From: Lottia gigantea
Taxonomy: Eukaryota > Mollusca > Gastropoda > Lottiidae
Length of the DNA stretch: 64,000 bases
NCBI RefSeq assembly: GCF_000327385.1
Contig: NW_008710049.1
Location: forward strand, 1,416,525-1,480,524
Direction: 5' to 3'
Shown here: positions 47,844-62,000 of the stretch, piece by piece
Layout of the letters: each line of letters begins with the position of its first letter
Numbering within the stretch: position 1 is the stretch's first letter
Notes under the pieces: model-generated
What the model saw: the letters and a program-made list of their open reading frames with translations, nothing else
Told to the model about the DNA's origin: nothing
Database searches by the model: none
Translations under genes and position numbers: made by a program

Positions 47844-48166
47844 ATAAGTTACCAATAGTACCATAAGCTATCAATGGTACCATAAGCTATCAATAGTACC
47901 ATAAGTTACCAATAGTACCATAAGTTACCAATAGTACCATAAGTTACCAATAATACCATAAGTTACCAATAGTACCATAAGTTACCAATAATACCATAAG
48001 TTACCAATAGTACCATAAGTTACCAATAATACCATAAGTTACCAATAGTACCATAAGTTACCAATAATACCATAAGTTACCAATAGTACCATAAGTTACC
48101 AATAGTACCATAAGTTACCAATAGTACCATAAGTTACCAATAGTACCATAAGTTACCAATGGTACC
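47844..48166 (+). repeat. 19-bp minisatellite, 17 units
   Basis: The unit is ATAAGTTACCAATAGTACC. Units 2-3 carry AAGCTATC in place of AAGTTACC. Units 6, 8, 10 and 12 carry AATACC where units 7, 9, 11 and 13 carry AGTACC, giving a 38-bp higher-order period in the middle. Confidence 0.95.
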
Positions 48167-50629
48167 ACAATGGACCTTCATTACTATTAAAGATTCCAAG
48201 ATCTTAACAGTAGTTTTGAAATTTCAACTGACCTCATTTAACTTTGATATTTATGTACCAGAGATAACTGACTGTCATGATCTTCCAAGTTGATAATACC
48301 ATTTTTAATCAGTTGTTAACATTCTCCTGCTTATGTTTTATGGAATTTGTAATTGTTTTGTGAAAGTCTAACGATTTTGAATAGTCATTCTCCACCGTAA
48401 ATTAGAACAGATGATCTAGGAATGTGGTTTGGTAGAGCCAAGTAGAACCCCAGTTGTTATGCCTGTGATATATATGAATATTAATTCCTTTAACTTGTAT
48501 AAGTTGTATTTCGACATCCATCACTCAAGGCAAAGATAACTTTATCAATCGATACCATAAAACCAATCAACTTCGTTAAGACGATTAACCTACACTTCTC
48601 CAGGCTAGGGAGATAGAAACAGTATAATTGGATGCTATTTTAATTAATATTGGTAGGGACAAAATAACAAGTTAATTAATTTGATTAGCAGTGGATCTGA
48701 TAGGACTTTAATAGAATGTCATGCCTTATTCTATTTTAGCAGCATCCTTTACCAATTCTCATATTTTTATAAACATGGTCTGTTATGTCACAACTACTGT
48801 TTCATTTCTAGAATTCTTTTAAAGAACCATACCTAAGTCACAAGAAATGTGGTATTGATAAGTAGACATCCTGTGATTATCTAATATTAAATCAAACTGA
48901 TACTAAATGGTGTACAAAATAATTGCTTTATTCTTTACCAGACATGGAAACTTTTACTTCAGTGGCTTTCTACATCTCCTAACATATATTTTATTGAACA
49001 TCTTTTAAATCATTACAATTTATTGACATGTTTACTCGATTAGAATATTATGTCTGGCTCCATGTATTTTTCTTGATACAAGAACTTTCTACAAAGTTAA
49101 ATCTGATCAAGGTGAATTGCTTAGAAATCAGGTCAATAGAACTTTTATATCATGGGTATGTTACTGATACAGCCTGTATGCACAAATCGCGGTAAAAAAG
49201 TTGCCGCTCATTTGCACATTGAATTAAATATTGTTCAATGTAAACTCTACTGCCCTTTCTTCTCTGTATTAAACCTTCTTTCAAATACACTTTTTAATGT
49301 CCACCTAATATTTGAGCAGATTATGCGCTAGTGCATTGATATTTCCATTGCTTTATATAATGATATTGAATCTGATTTGGTCTAAAACCCCCATTCCATA
49401 CTTTCCCCTGCCAAACACTATCAACATCAAGTTTCTACTAATCAAATCAGTTGTTATCTAAATGAGCGTAATATCTCACTCACTAGAATACTCCTTATCT
49501 ATTTCAATCTTCCAGGCCTTGTCTATGGCATTCTGACACGGAATCACATCACCATAAATAAATAGTTCATACAATATTTCAATAACTATAACTAATCTTG
49601 GAGGAGCCAGAATTTGGAATATTGCTTAATAATGAATCTGTAAATGTTTGCAACCAATAGTGGATCACTCTCTAGCATATCACCCACAGATAGGCTTTGT
49701 CTGGGGTAACATTTCTGAAGCCATCTTGAAGAGAATTTGGATATTAATGACATGTCATCTTCAATAAAGTGCCATTTTCTACTATCTTATCTTCTCTAAT
49801 TAAACTAGAAACTAATTACTGTTTATTTTAGTATTTACCTCCTTAATATGGTGATAATCAGTAGAAAATTGATAAAAGCTAATTAGCTAGAGACTTATTG
49901 ACTGTTTGTGTTATCTACAATGATACTATGAAATGAGAATGTACACATGTAAATGGAAAATTACTTGTCAAGTCATACCTTTCATTTTGTGAATGGTAAT
50001 AGAACATCAAGAATTTTCTCAATTTAATTACTCATTAATAAGATTCCTTTTAACACTTTACAGATCAGACCTACTTTTGATTCAGATGAAGATTTAGCAT
50101 GCTGGCCAATAATTACTGTTTAATCTAGCACAGGGCAGTTCGAGGGTCAATGCTAGTAAAACCATATCATGAAAAGCATGTACATTATTAAATTTCCAGT
50201 AAACGGATTTGAAGAAACTCTCGTTATTCTGAATTTCAATTGTATTTGATGTCCATCTACTTCAAGTTGTGTGCATTAGAATTTTCCTGACCAGTTGGCA
50301 TATTGATGGAAGTTGTGTGTAATCCCCTAGTCAATATGATTGTCCAGTATTTTATATTTGATTAGATTATCCAGTCAGTTTATTTAAACAATATTAATCT
50401 CATGTTTTATGTTGGAAATAAGCTACTCTGCTATTTTGCTCTTCAAAATGTCCATCTGTTTTTCTTTGTTTGTCTTATTAGGGTACACCTTGAAAGCCAA
50501 TTACCTCACAAATTTGTAGACGTCTGCTCTATATTTTTTTTCTGTAAAATTATCTATCTTAAATTTGAAATAAAAAGAAAGAAAGAAACAACTACGTTTT
50601 ACAAGGATAACAAGTAAGGTTCACACGGA
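48167..50629. other. Non-coding stretch
   Basis: AT-rich with no supported gene. A short frame at 50448 encoding MSICFSLFVLLGYTLKA ends after 23 codons and has no supporting context. Confidence 0.35.
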
Positions 50630-50840
50630 TCTTGTCTACCAGCTGGTCCTTGGCCAACCTTCTTGGCATCGATCTTTTCCAGATTATCCGTACCAATTTA
50701 CAACTGTGTCAACTGGAATTATGGGTGAAGAGGACATCAGACATTTACATGCTGACTGAGATTAGAACCTTCAAGCCCATTAGTTTGAAGTAACCAAGCA
50801 AAGGATCCAACACTCTAACTGACAGTGCTACAGAACACCC
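50630..50840 (-). repeat. tRNA-derived SINE-like unit
   Basis: On the minus strand an A-box-like TAGCACTGTCAGTTAG (revcomp of 50815-50830) is followed 45 bases later by a B-box-like GGTTCTAATCTC (50758-50769). The body to the left is more GC-rich than its surroundings. Confidence 0.45.
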
Positions 50841-51533
50841 AATCTACATTGTTTCATGGAATTTTACATCTTTTTGTATATTATACATTTTCTTGTTCAC
50901 TTTTTATTGAAGATAATTTCAAGACAAGTAATGAAAGTAAAGTGCCTTACCTATGATATAGTCTATCTATGGGAAGTCCAACTAGAATATCTAGTTTAAT
51001 GTAGTTTTGTAAACCTATTTTCTTCAAATGTTATTCAATATAGTTTCTACCTCCGTCCGTCACTCATACTGATAGGTTTTCAAATAAAAGTGAATAAATT
51101 TATAATGCCTAATCACAATGGTTACACACAACATTCAAATGTTTATTTTCATTTAAATTCCATTCATCACTTCAACACCTTCAATTGACAAATATTATTC
51201 AGTCAATAACCTGACACAAAAACATATTTATTGGTGAACGAGAAAATATGTGACCTAATTTTCAATAAAAAAAAAAATCCATTAATATTCGTAATTAAAA
51301 CACCCAGTTCTAATCTGTTAATCAATCTAAACCCAGTATTGTGATTGGTTACAAGCTAATTAATCAATCAATAAGGATGAGTAAACGGAGGTTGTATATG
51401 GAGTAAACAACAAACACCTGGTTATAGATGTGGATATGGAAATATTTAATGATTGGAAGAATTTCAGCATTATGTAGGCTATTTAAACATTTTGTAATGA
51501 AATGTTATTTTGCTTTTCACTTTTCTGATTCAG

Positions 51534-52460
51534 CTATGGCAAAGACTGTTGATGTCATGCAGTGTGCAACTAGAACTGCAAAATGTGACCCACAGACAGG
51601 CAAATACAGGTAATTGGAAAGCACTGGATGTTACATCATTAAGAAACATATACAGTCAACTCTACAAGTCTTAATGATATACCATCCAGGCTGTACCAAT
51701 AAATATAAGTTATAACAACAAGACAAGTATAGAAAATAACAGCTGGTATATAGTGACTCATGACAAAACTAAAACTCTATAGATCTACTTTCACTTTTTT
51801 ACTGACTGTTCATTTTCCCAGCTGCTACAACGCTGACAGATGACTACAAGGCCTGTTGTTGCTATAAACTAAACTTTTTTGCCATCAGGAAACTGACTCA
51901 ACATAGTTGATTTTGTCTTATGAATTTTCCGATAATTTTCTTAATTGGAATGATGCTCATGACCACGGTTCAAATCGTATGCACCCAGCTGTTTGCAGAC
52001 TTTCAATTCTAACCAAATGTCACAAATTCCTATCACATCAAATTTTAAAATCCAACAAAAAATATCATGGTAAATGAAAAGGTTCCAGATGACCAAAGAT
52101 GAAAAAAAGGATGTATCTGTAGAAAAAGTTCCATGCACCTGAATCTGTTGGTTTTTACCAAATGAAAAAGTCAGTTTTTAAATGTGTTACTTTGGGATTT
52201 AATTATCCTGTTTTGGCACATGGGAACCTCACCTAACATCATACCCATAATAACAATATTATTCTTCATATCTGTGTTTATTGTGATGATAGAGGTATAA
52301 CAACAGACCCCTAGATCTCTGGGAGACAGATGTTGATGGCTATCAATGAGTCATCTAGTCAAACCTATCTGATAACTCATAACAGTTGCTTAATTTTATG
52401 TTTCTCTCACAGACATTGCATCAGACAATACTGTGATTCCTTTCACTGGTTGCACCAATG
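51534..52460 (+). other. Possible plus-strand exon pair, Cys-rich frame
   Basis: A pyrimidine-rich acceptor before 51534 and a donor CAG|GTAATT at 51610 bound a ~77-base open block encoding MAKTVDVMQCATRTAKCDPQ. A second acceptor CTCACAG before 52413 leads in the same phase to HCIRQYCDSFHWLHQC. Joined, the frame has five cysteines, but another frame is open across both blocks too. There is no homology I recognise and no flanking exons, so this is weak. Confidence 0.2.
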
Positions 52461-55400
52461 TAAGAATATTATGCATCTAAGTATCAAATTCTTATTTATA
52501 TAAGCTACATATTATGCATCATAAGAAAGTCAAGTTGACAATCTTACTTGCAATGATGGATCACATCTTCTGGAAGAATAAGCCTGCCATACAAGTAAAA
52601 TCTGTTGTAGAGCAAATATTTTCACACAGAGAGAAGGAATTTAATTTAAAGATATGTTAAGGGTACATTCAAAAATTATCAATATTGTGATGGCTAATGA
52701 TTGGCAATAAATATTTGTTGCTAACTTTATACAAATAGTCAAACCTTGAATACTCTATTGTTTTTGACAATTTAGCTAATTTTAAGCTTATTCGACCAGT
52801 TAAAAATCTAGAATATCTATGTATACAATCAAACTAATACAAGTCAATGTGTCCCTATATATCCTTATCAGACTGTTAAATCATAATGTGAGGTAATTTA
52901 CTATGTTTAAATGGTAATAAATATTATATATGATCCCTAATCTATGCTAGTTTATCATATCATTTACATAGGGTATACTAGTTTAGTTTTACATACATAA
53001 CTATGAAAAAAGGGGGGTAAAATCAACACTGAAATATTATAATATAACTCTATCAGCATATGAAAGAAAGTTGTATTTGATATACTAGAAACTACGAAAC
53101 ATAACTTTTCAATAATATCAAGAGTAACAACATCAAGGGTCTTTACAAAACGAATCATCGAAACATAAGAGAATTGAAAAAAACCCATAAAATTTGACAA
53201 AATTGGTCTAGTTTTGAGTATCCTTAACTTAAAAATGATATTGACACATCAGTCAGTGTAAAATAACTAAAGACAACTAATTCTTGTTTTTGGCACGAGT
53301 CAACTCAGTAAAATATTTACATTGACTGACCATCTCAACTCAAAATAAACTTCAAATGTTTTCTTTCTTTTCTTTAATTAGGTCAAATTTGGCTGATTTG
53401 TAAGGTTTTTTGTGGATTCTTGATAATAACATTTGCACCTGCAGACACTGCAAGACATGCCTTACCAAACAATTTTCAAAACAAAACTTATTGTCTTGTT
53501 ATGGTCAATAACCAAATGATCCAGGCAGCATAGCTTTTCATTCTGTTATCTGCAGACTAAAGAGTTCAAGAACATAATGGGAAAGCTCAATGGTCCAAAA
53601 AGTTGAGTAGGGTACCACAGAAGTATCTTTTCTCTTTGTGATCTAAACCTGTACATGTGTACTCTAATAATGGTTTCCCACTAATTTCAATGAATCTATT
53701 AGTTTCAGAAAACTTTTTTGATTTGGTTTTTTTTTTTTTTTTAACTTTTTTCAGCCCATAACAGTAATTGGTGTTGCTGAAGTTTTTCCTCGGCCTGTCT
53801 TTTCGTGGTTTCAATTATATATTGTTTTTACGACCACTTTCTCCTAATAAGTCAGGATTAAGATTTGTAGGTCAGATTAACGCATGTTATGTATAGACTA
53901 AGTTGACTAGAGTACAGTGATATATCACACATAAAAGGAGAAGACATGAAATGGTAACCTGAAAAACTTGATGTGTTACCTTAATCATAGTCTCTTATCT
54001 CATTTCATTATTTTTTATAACTAGGTCAAGGTCATAATCATTTGGTGTAAGAGTCTGTGTTACCATCTTATGGCAATGGACACCAATACAACATAACATA
54101 CCATGGTTAATTCTCAGTCAGTCGGGTGTATGGCACTGTGAATTCAAACAAAATCTATTGTAAACTAGAAGTCTTTGATATCATCCCATGACCCTCACCA
54201 ACATATTACCAAGAGAAAATGCCTTGAAGCTCATGAAATAAAGCTAAGCCAAACTTTCATTACATCATTTAAAAGAGCCTTTTCCTCCAATAATTACTTT
54301 CAATAACCCTATCTGTCCTTTAATACTATTACTATCCATGCAGCATTTCAATATGTTCTTTATAATTTATAAATAGGCGAATTCACAAAACTGTCTAGGA
54401 CCTTTAAAAATTGTACTACAATAAAAGCAATATGAAACATTTGAAAACATTAAACAACAGGAAGAAAGAATTTCCTGGTCTAGAAACAGAATTCAATATC
54501 TTTCCTTGATTGCTGGATTGTCTTGTATTTTATTGACATTTTACGTCTAGTGTATAATCAGTTAGCAATAACCAAAGGAAGCAATAAGTCTTCTTATTAA
54601 GTCCAAAGTTGCTTTTGAAAATTGTTTTCTCTATAAAGTCATGGAGTATAAAACAACTTTTCAACAACAAAAAAATAAATTCATTGACCATTTTCATTCT
54701 AATCTATCTAGCAATTGTGTCTTCAGAAATTCTTGAAAGCAGAACAATAAGTTAAAAACCAAAGAATAATTGCATGAAGAAATTGGTTTCAATTAATGTA
54801 AAAATTCTTCCTGCACTAAAAAAACTCGAACTAAATAGAAACAGGAATTTGTTATTGAAATTGCTTCTTACTCATCAACAGAATCACGTAATTTCACTTC
54901 TCTATTCAATATTTGTTCAGCTTTGATTGGGTACTAACTGATACAGACTTTGACCTTTTCTTCATTCCGTTCTAGAAATATCTTGCATGCAACTTAGTCT
55001 GAAAAACTTGACGATTCTTCTTGGTTTCTGAATGTTGCTTCTTATAAGATTTTCTACAGTTTAGTCAGAAGAAATGATGTATTTAGATTTACATATTATT
55101 CAAATTATGTATACTAAAACCTCTTCATGTCAAGCCTGTAAGAGGAAGTAATTGTCCTTTCCTTATTTACCAGGAAAGAATAATGAATTGAACCGGTTTT
55201 AGTACTGCAGACAACTTTTTCTTCCAAAGAAATTCAAGATAAACAATTTTCATGAATTCCACATTTATGGTTTCCTTATTCATCATAGGAACCAAATATC
55301 AATAGCTATTTTAATCTATTTTGATCAAAATCTCAAAAATCTGACAGGCTTTGAGTCAGTTTTCTCTCAAATCTTCCATAACTTTCCAATTTATCAAAGT

Positions 55401-56280
55401 CTTATGTCAAATCTTTATTTCTAGCCAAAGATTTATGTTTACAGAGAAAAATTGGTTTTTTTTCTCAGATATCTCAATTCATCATATCAATTCCTGAATC
55501 TCAATACACCTCATCCATTGATTTTAACCAACTTGAATTTTGATTAGATACTGAGAAATAACCTGAGAGAAATTTAATATTTTTCTTCCATTTCTTAGCA
55601 CCAAACAGTCTGATTTTATGACAAGAAGTAACAATGTATAGATGAATACAGAATTCTACTGGCAAGTTGAAGAATAATTCATTGGCCTGATATTTGATCT
55701 TTTGGATTTAGACTGGTCACTGTCAGGTATTTTGAAGTTTGGAAACCAATTCATGGATTCATTCATTCAAACTTCTTGCTGGATGTCTTTTTCTTATAAA
55801 TTAATGCACTTATTTATTCATCCTTTTACACTTCTACTCATTCATTTATTCATTAACATAAGGAGAGTTGATTAGTACCATCTGTATTAAGAGAATGGCA
55901 GTATTTGTTTACACTCCATCATTTATTGATGCCAGTTGATGGCAGTCAGTGAAGTGATAAAATCTCACTTCTGGGGCTAAACAAACACTACCATCAAAGA
56001 TTTATTAAAATTTTATACTTGATGAATCCTAGCTGCCATTAGAAACATATCAATAAAATATCTGCTTTGATCAGACAGCACCAGACAAGCTAGAATCTAT
56101 GGAAACATGACAACCATTCCATTATAAAATGGCTATTCCTTTCTCAGAATACCAAATGGATGGCCTAACTGATCAAGTGGAAATGGGCAACATTTTACCA
56201 TATTCCATTAAGGACAATTTGTCATATCACAAGCTCACTTACTGGAATGGTCTACAATATGAAGATGTTTTATTTTGAAG
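52461..56280. other. Non-coding stretch
   Basis: AT-rich DNA with homopolymer runs (poly-T near 53730). No gene or defined repeat could be supported. Confidence 0.35.
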
Positions 56281-56288
56281 AAGACATA

Positions 56289-57114
56289 CAGTGGTGTAAC
56301 CTATTTTCGTGGATATAGGGATTCAACACCGAATTTCGTCAAAGTTAAAAAAACGAAAAAAAAAAATTTATGTCTTAGATGTTTCCTCAGATATTCTACA
56401 AAATAATTAAAATTGGTTTATTTCGATTTTCTTTATGAATCCTTCACTTTGACCCATATTTTATGAGCAACCAACTCGGCAACGGCGGCAGAATGCGTCA
56501 CCTATTTTCGTGTACAATGTTTGAACTATAAATAAGTCTAGAAAAACACATGGTATGGATACCGGGTGGTATAATTAACTTCTCTTAGTATTTATCTTTA
56601 ATATCAATTCATTATAACTAGTGACAATTCCTTCAAAGAACCACGATCTTAAATAAAAAAATAGTGACTGACAAAATAAGATACGTAGCGTGATTTATTG
56701 TTAAAAGTCACAGAAACAACATAAGAGTATGGTCCACTTTGTGTTCCATAGACATTTTTTGCTGACACGGAATCCGCTAGTTGATCACGTGACTTCATTC
56801 GTTGGAATATATTCTAGCAGACGACACTTGGAATTCCTATTACCGCTTTGGATTATACGGAAATTCGGCCAATAAAAAATGGTGACGTTTGGTAATAAGT
56901 GAAATCCGCCATTTTGTATTTGTCAAAGTATTCATTAATACATTTTACCTTGCTTGAAACTACTGGATTCATTCTACTAGTTGATATTGTAGAGAAAACC
57001 CATGTTTATTAAAACAAACTAATGCAGAGGTCGCGCAAGGTCGCTCATGTTAATTATTAATCCTTTCCAAAATCCACGAATAATAGGTTTCCACGAAATT
57101 AGGTTACTTGACTG
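56289..57114. mobile_element. Tc1/mariner-type MITE with TA target duplication
   Basis: The left end CAGTGGTGTAACCTATTTTC and the right end, read in reverse complement, CAGTCAAGTAACCTAATTTC are near-perfect inverted repeats of about 28 bp. Both are immediately flanked by TA (56287-56288 and 57115-57116). The CAGT terminus and TA duplication are typical of Tc1/mariner elements. The 826-bp body holds no transposase frame, so it is non-autonomous. It contains a CACGTG at 56786 and AAATCCGCCAT at about 56910. Confidence 0.8.
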
Positions 57115-57116
57115 TA

Positions 57117-58935
57117 TATTTCATATAGTATAAATTCTGTCATGGTTAAGACTAAAGAGCATAATACAACAAACTGAAACTGTTTTATTAACCATGGACT
57201 AAATGTTCTGTTAAGAATGGCCATTCAATTAGCAATAACTTGCTAAATGGCAGTTACTTGGCCTAAACAAAGCAAGCAATTATAACATACACCTGTTCTT
57301 GTCAACCATGACTATCAAATAACAAATCATCCAGACCTATTTAACAAATCAACATTATCTATTGTTACCAATACACATTTCCCACATACAATAAATAATG
57401 GTGCTTTCTCTATATGTACGAATAACTATAAACAAGAAAGTAATTGTCCAATGAAGAATTAGTACTAAAAAAATTAAGCTGCATTCACATTTTTGAGTTA
57501 CTTTTCATATTACTCCAGTAAGCTTACTGCCATCATTACTTGTATTGTGAATGTATTCTTGGATGGCTACACATTTGAAAAAAAAATCACCAAAGTTTGG
57601 CGATAGGTTATTAACCTTTAGAAACGCCTACTTTTTTCTACATTCAGCGTAATCAGGAAGAGACAAGACTACTTGCAAGTCATCTATCAAGTGAAGGTTT
57701 TTGCATACTGTTGTTATATGTCAGATGCCTTTGGTGAAGTGCTGTTAGTATGTAAGCATACCTAATACTATAGTGAATTTGTAAACATCATTAATATATT
57801 ATAAGTCTTAATAGTCATCTACATATCTGTTATATTGCCTTGGTCATTTTACTGGTCATTAACACACACACTTTCTGTGCCATTGGTCAGGTGTTTTCAA
57901 ATAACTGTCCAGAACTTCAATATACTTGAAAGAATATACTGGAACCACTTTCCATTTTACCTGAGGGTCTTTCTTATCAAACATGTCTGATATATACATC
58001 CAAATCAACTTCTGGATTTTACTGGGTGACTTTTTTAATCAACCAAAACTGGTAAATGCTTTACATCTTTAAAACAGACATAAATGGCAAATACAGCCAA
58101 ATCAACATCCCTTGGTTTACTTCATGGCCTTTCCTTCTCAGAAAATACCAATCACCTGAATGGGATTAATTTTGACAAGATGATTAAGACATTAATTAGT
58201 TCATAATCTGACTGTAATAAGTATGATATAACAGTCGTAATGCTCTGTGATATCTTTATATAACTCTCATTACTACACCTTATATAAGCTTAACTCTTGT
58301 TAAAGACCCTATACCGCTTTCTAACAATTTTATCAAAGTAAAAGAAATATACTGTTCTATTCAGAGTTTTTCAAAAATCCAGATACAGGCTTGCAATTCA
58401 AAATAAGCAGAATGTTAAATGATGTCTTCTCTTGATTTTCCACCAAAAAAATGGGAATGCAGTATAATGCGTCATTTTGGGAATACATACCAAAAGATGT
58501 ACCATGATGCTGGAATTCTTAAGTAATAAAGCTCAGTCCTTATTGCTTTTTATCACTGTAGAATTCTCAAACCTTGGCCGACCAAAAAAACTATAAATGA
58601 CTTGTCAAAGAGTTAAGCCTCAATAAGAATGATTATAGAGTGAAACAGTTAATCTGGGATCTACTAAATCTTGTTATTGATGTCTTGACCATCAAATCCT
58701 ACACAGATTTTCTAACAGAAGTTCTGTGCTCATACATTCTCAAAACAATTTCTACCTCCAACTGTTCGACATTTATCTTTTTTTGAAAAGAGGTTTCACA
58801 ATTTACTGCTGCAAGAAGATTATACCAAGCAGTCAACAGGCCATTCAATTTGGACAAAATCACCAAATATCTTCTTTGGTTCCTTTCTCTGGATCCTCAG
58901 TTTTTCCTCACAGTGCATAGATTGATGCTCATAAA
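57117..58935. other. Non-coding stretch
   Basis: AT-rich with no gene or clear repeat seen. Confidence 0.35.
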
Positions 58936-58937
58936 GA

Positions 58938-59036
58938 TCTGGGCCCTGTACCACAAAAAATCTTAAGAACAATTTTGTAGTAAATATGATACATTCACCA
59001 CAAAATTGATCGTAAAATTTTTTGTGGAATGGACCC
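58938..59036. repeat. Palindromic repeat with TGTACCACAAAA / TTTTGTGGA arms
   Basis: GGGCCCTGTACCACAAAAAA at the left pairs with TTTTTTGTGGAATGGACCC at the right. Inner arms AATTTTGT and ACAAAATT also pair. The ~95-bp hairpin resembles palindromic repeats widespread in animal genomes. Confidence 0.65.
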
Positions 59037-62000
59037 TTGTCAGCTATTCTGAAATGCAAAACTGACAGGTAAAGCTGCGTTGGTATCTCAAAAGATTATA
59101 AACAACAAACAGAAATATTTCATTCCGTGACTTCTACAAGTGAAAAATGAAGATGAGATATTTTAGAAGAGTTTCAATCAGAAGTTGATGAAAATGGATC
59201 TATTTTTAAACAAAATATTTTGTCATTCTGTCTCCATTTCTAAATTAAACTTGGCTTTTATTACTACAAGATAAAAATCTTCCCTTCCTTTAATTATACT
59301 TTTATGTAGTTATTGGACAAAGGCAAACACCAAAACATCATGTAATTTTCCATCAACCAAAAACTATGGATTAAGCTGGAATTAGCTCCCGTTTAGTTTT
59401 CAGTCAGAAAGCTAAAATCTATGTATAATGAGAAGAAGAGAAATATGTAATAAATGTTTTCAGATAATATACAGTAACATAAAACATGTAATATTTGTAC
59501 TCAACACAGAATAACATGTTTTAAGAATGTCTTATCTTGGGTTTGAAGTTATAACTGAATGTTTATAATATAACCTCAAGTATTTAACATGCTTATCAAA
59601 TAAATATTAACATTTATAATAATATACAAGAGTCTTGCAGTGTGCAGGTTTCAATTGACACTTGAGGTTTTGCCTTTATTCAAAGATCATAACTTCACAT
59701 TTTTCCAACTACATGTGTATATTTCAAAAACATTTATGCTTATCAAATAAATGTTAACATTTATAATAATATAGTAGAGTCTCAAGTGTACAAGTTTCAA
59801 TTATTTGGCATAACAACCAGCTACAGAATAAAAGAGATGAAAAAAGGCCATAAGCATTGAGGACTCAGGTCTGAGGATTTGACTGATTACTGACACTTTG
59901 AGTTATTTGCTTCAATTTAAAGGTCATAGTTGCACATTTTTCAACCTATATATATCAAAAAATCGTGTTTGTCCTAATCATTAGTTCTACAACATTAATC
60001 TGTTTATCAAGTAAAACATAGTGTGACATGAGTTCTCTAAGGGACTGGCTTGGTATTTGCATAATTTCACTAGGATTGATCAGAATGAACTGCCCCTAAG
60101 TTGACGGAAGTGTAGAATATTAAAGTGCCTGGTTCAGCTTTTGACTAAAGGAAGGATATTGAGATCTATAGATCATGTGACTTCCCTTCATTGCTGGTCC
60201 ACTTGACATTTTTAATTTCAATTGATTTATTTTTATCTCAGAATTTCAATTGGAAAAGCTTAAACAAATATGCATAGAATGAGTCTCATTAAGTCATCCT
60301 ACATCTTGTTACTTGTAAAAAATAATGAATCTATTATTGAAATCAAGGACAAATCAACAAGCTTTTCTGTAATATTCTCCAGAAAGATACAAACTCGAAA
60401 TACAAACAATTTTGTCAAGTTTCTCTTTTAACCCCTCTAAAGAATCAGGCCACTGGCATGAGGTTTTGACAAGGAAAGGCAGTATACAGGATCCATTCAC
60501 TCCTTGTTATCCTTTTAATATCTACTATTCTATTTTAACCCACAAAACAATAAAGTTAAGATAAAACTTCAACCTAACATATCTGAAACTGCTGTTGCTA
60601 TCCAAATATAGCATTTCTGTTTTCTTCTTTTGGAAATCAAAGGATCACATGGTGATTACAGAGTGATGTCCAAACACTACAAAGGCCAAAGTCCATTACC
60701 ATTATTCTGTCCCCAGGGCCACCCACTGATAATATGGAGTAAAATGTATTCCAGATGACCACATCATGTAGATAATATGTGATACTGTGTTTGGTGATAA
60801 CTATGTAGGCTAGAAAATTTGTCTGGTTTTGTTTGATTTTATACAGCATTTGAAGTGATAAAAGTTTGATGTAGACTAAGTGTCTGATGTATCAAGGTTA
60901 CTAAATATGAAATAGTTTATGTTTAACTATATTTTTCTTATATAGAGAATAGGTTTTTGTTTAAAGGCTAATGCTATGAAGCAGATGGAGTCCACTTCAA
61001 ACTGACTCATGGATGAACATTACTGCAGACAATCAGTAACTAAAATACTAGCCAGACATGGACACTGTCCTTTTATATTTATATCATAAGCCTTGGAATC
61101 TGATGTTTAGAGAAAAATATTTATTTTTATGAAGAGAAAAAAAATACAGACCTTTAAATTCCATGATGATTTGATGATAAAATATAGATATTTTGTATTG
61201 ATTCAAAATCCAATAATAATAGCTATTTGTAATATAGTATCCACTATCCACAAGTTATGATCAAGTTAATAAAGACAGAAAAAATTGATCCAAAACCAAA
61301 AACAACTGTTAGTTTGCACCTAATATTCGAGAGAGTTACACTTATATTCCAGGGAGTATTGTACTGTTAGATAATGGAATTTATGTTCTGTTTTACAGTT
61401 CTGACACTTCTCTCCTTGTATATCACTTAAACTTGATCAATTTCCACAATCAATTGTTTAAGTTCAAAACTGCACAGTCAATTATCAAATGATCAAAACC
61501 TTCTTTATGATCAAGGTGAAGAATGTGAATAATCCTTTTAGAAAATACAGATAGTTCAGTAAGCTTATTCCAAACTGATCTCAAGATCACAACTTTTCAC
61601 CCTTGATTATTCCAAGTAGAAAATAATTTTTAGAATCAAGCACTTACAAAGCTGTCAGAATCAAGGTTTAATGTTAGAAAGTAAAGTTTTATCTGACACA
61701 AGACCTCTAGGGTACCAGGTTAGACTATCATTGTATTCTATGGTCCCTGTAGAACAATAAATATCACTCCAATACTTCACTCTACAATCCAATACAAAGA
61801 AATTAACTGTCAAGCATTGAAGGAAAATATCTCAGACAAAGCTTGCAGGCCAGAGTTTTTGGTCTGATACTTCCCCTCAGTGTTGGTTCAAGATCTTTGA
61901 ATATCTTCATTTGATCTGACTGCTTATTGTCAAAAAAAACTTAGACTTAAAAAGGAAAATTCACCTTAAAGCACTAACCTTGAGGTTAGTATGAACCAAG

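Noticed and set aside
47844-48166. CRISPR-like array
   Set aside because: Units are contiguous 19-mers with no unique spacers and the genome is eukaryotic; it is a minisatellite.
53587-53814. 75-codon minus-strand frame with a Lys run
   Set aside because: The Lys run is a poly-T tract read backwards; there are no domain motifs or splice context.
60637-60849. 70-codon minus-strand frame as a candidate for the missing RAPGEF N-terminal cNMP exon
   Set aside because: Only a vague hydrophobic resemblance; the expected LREHQLRLM and WYILLSGSV segments are absent.
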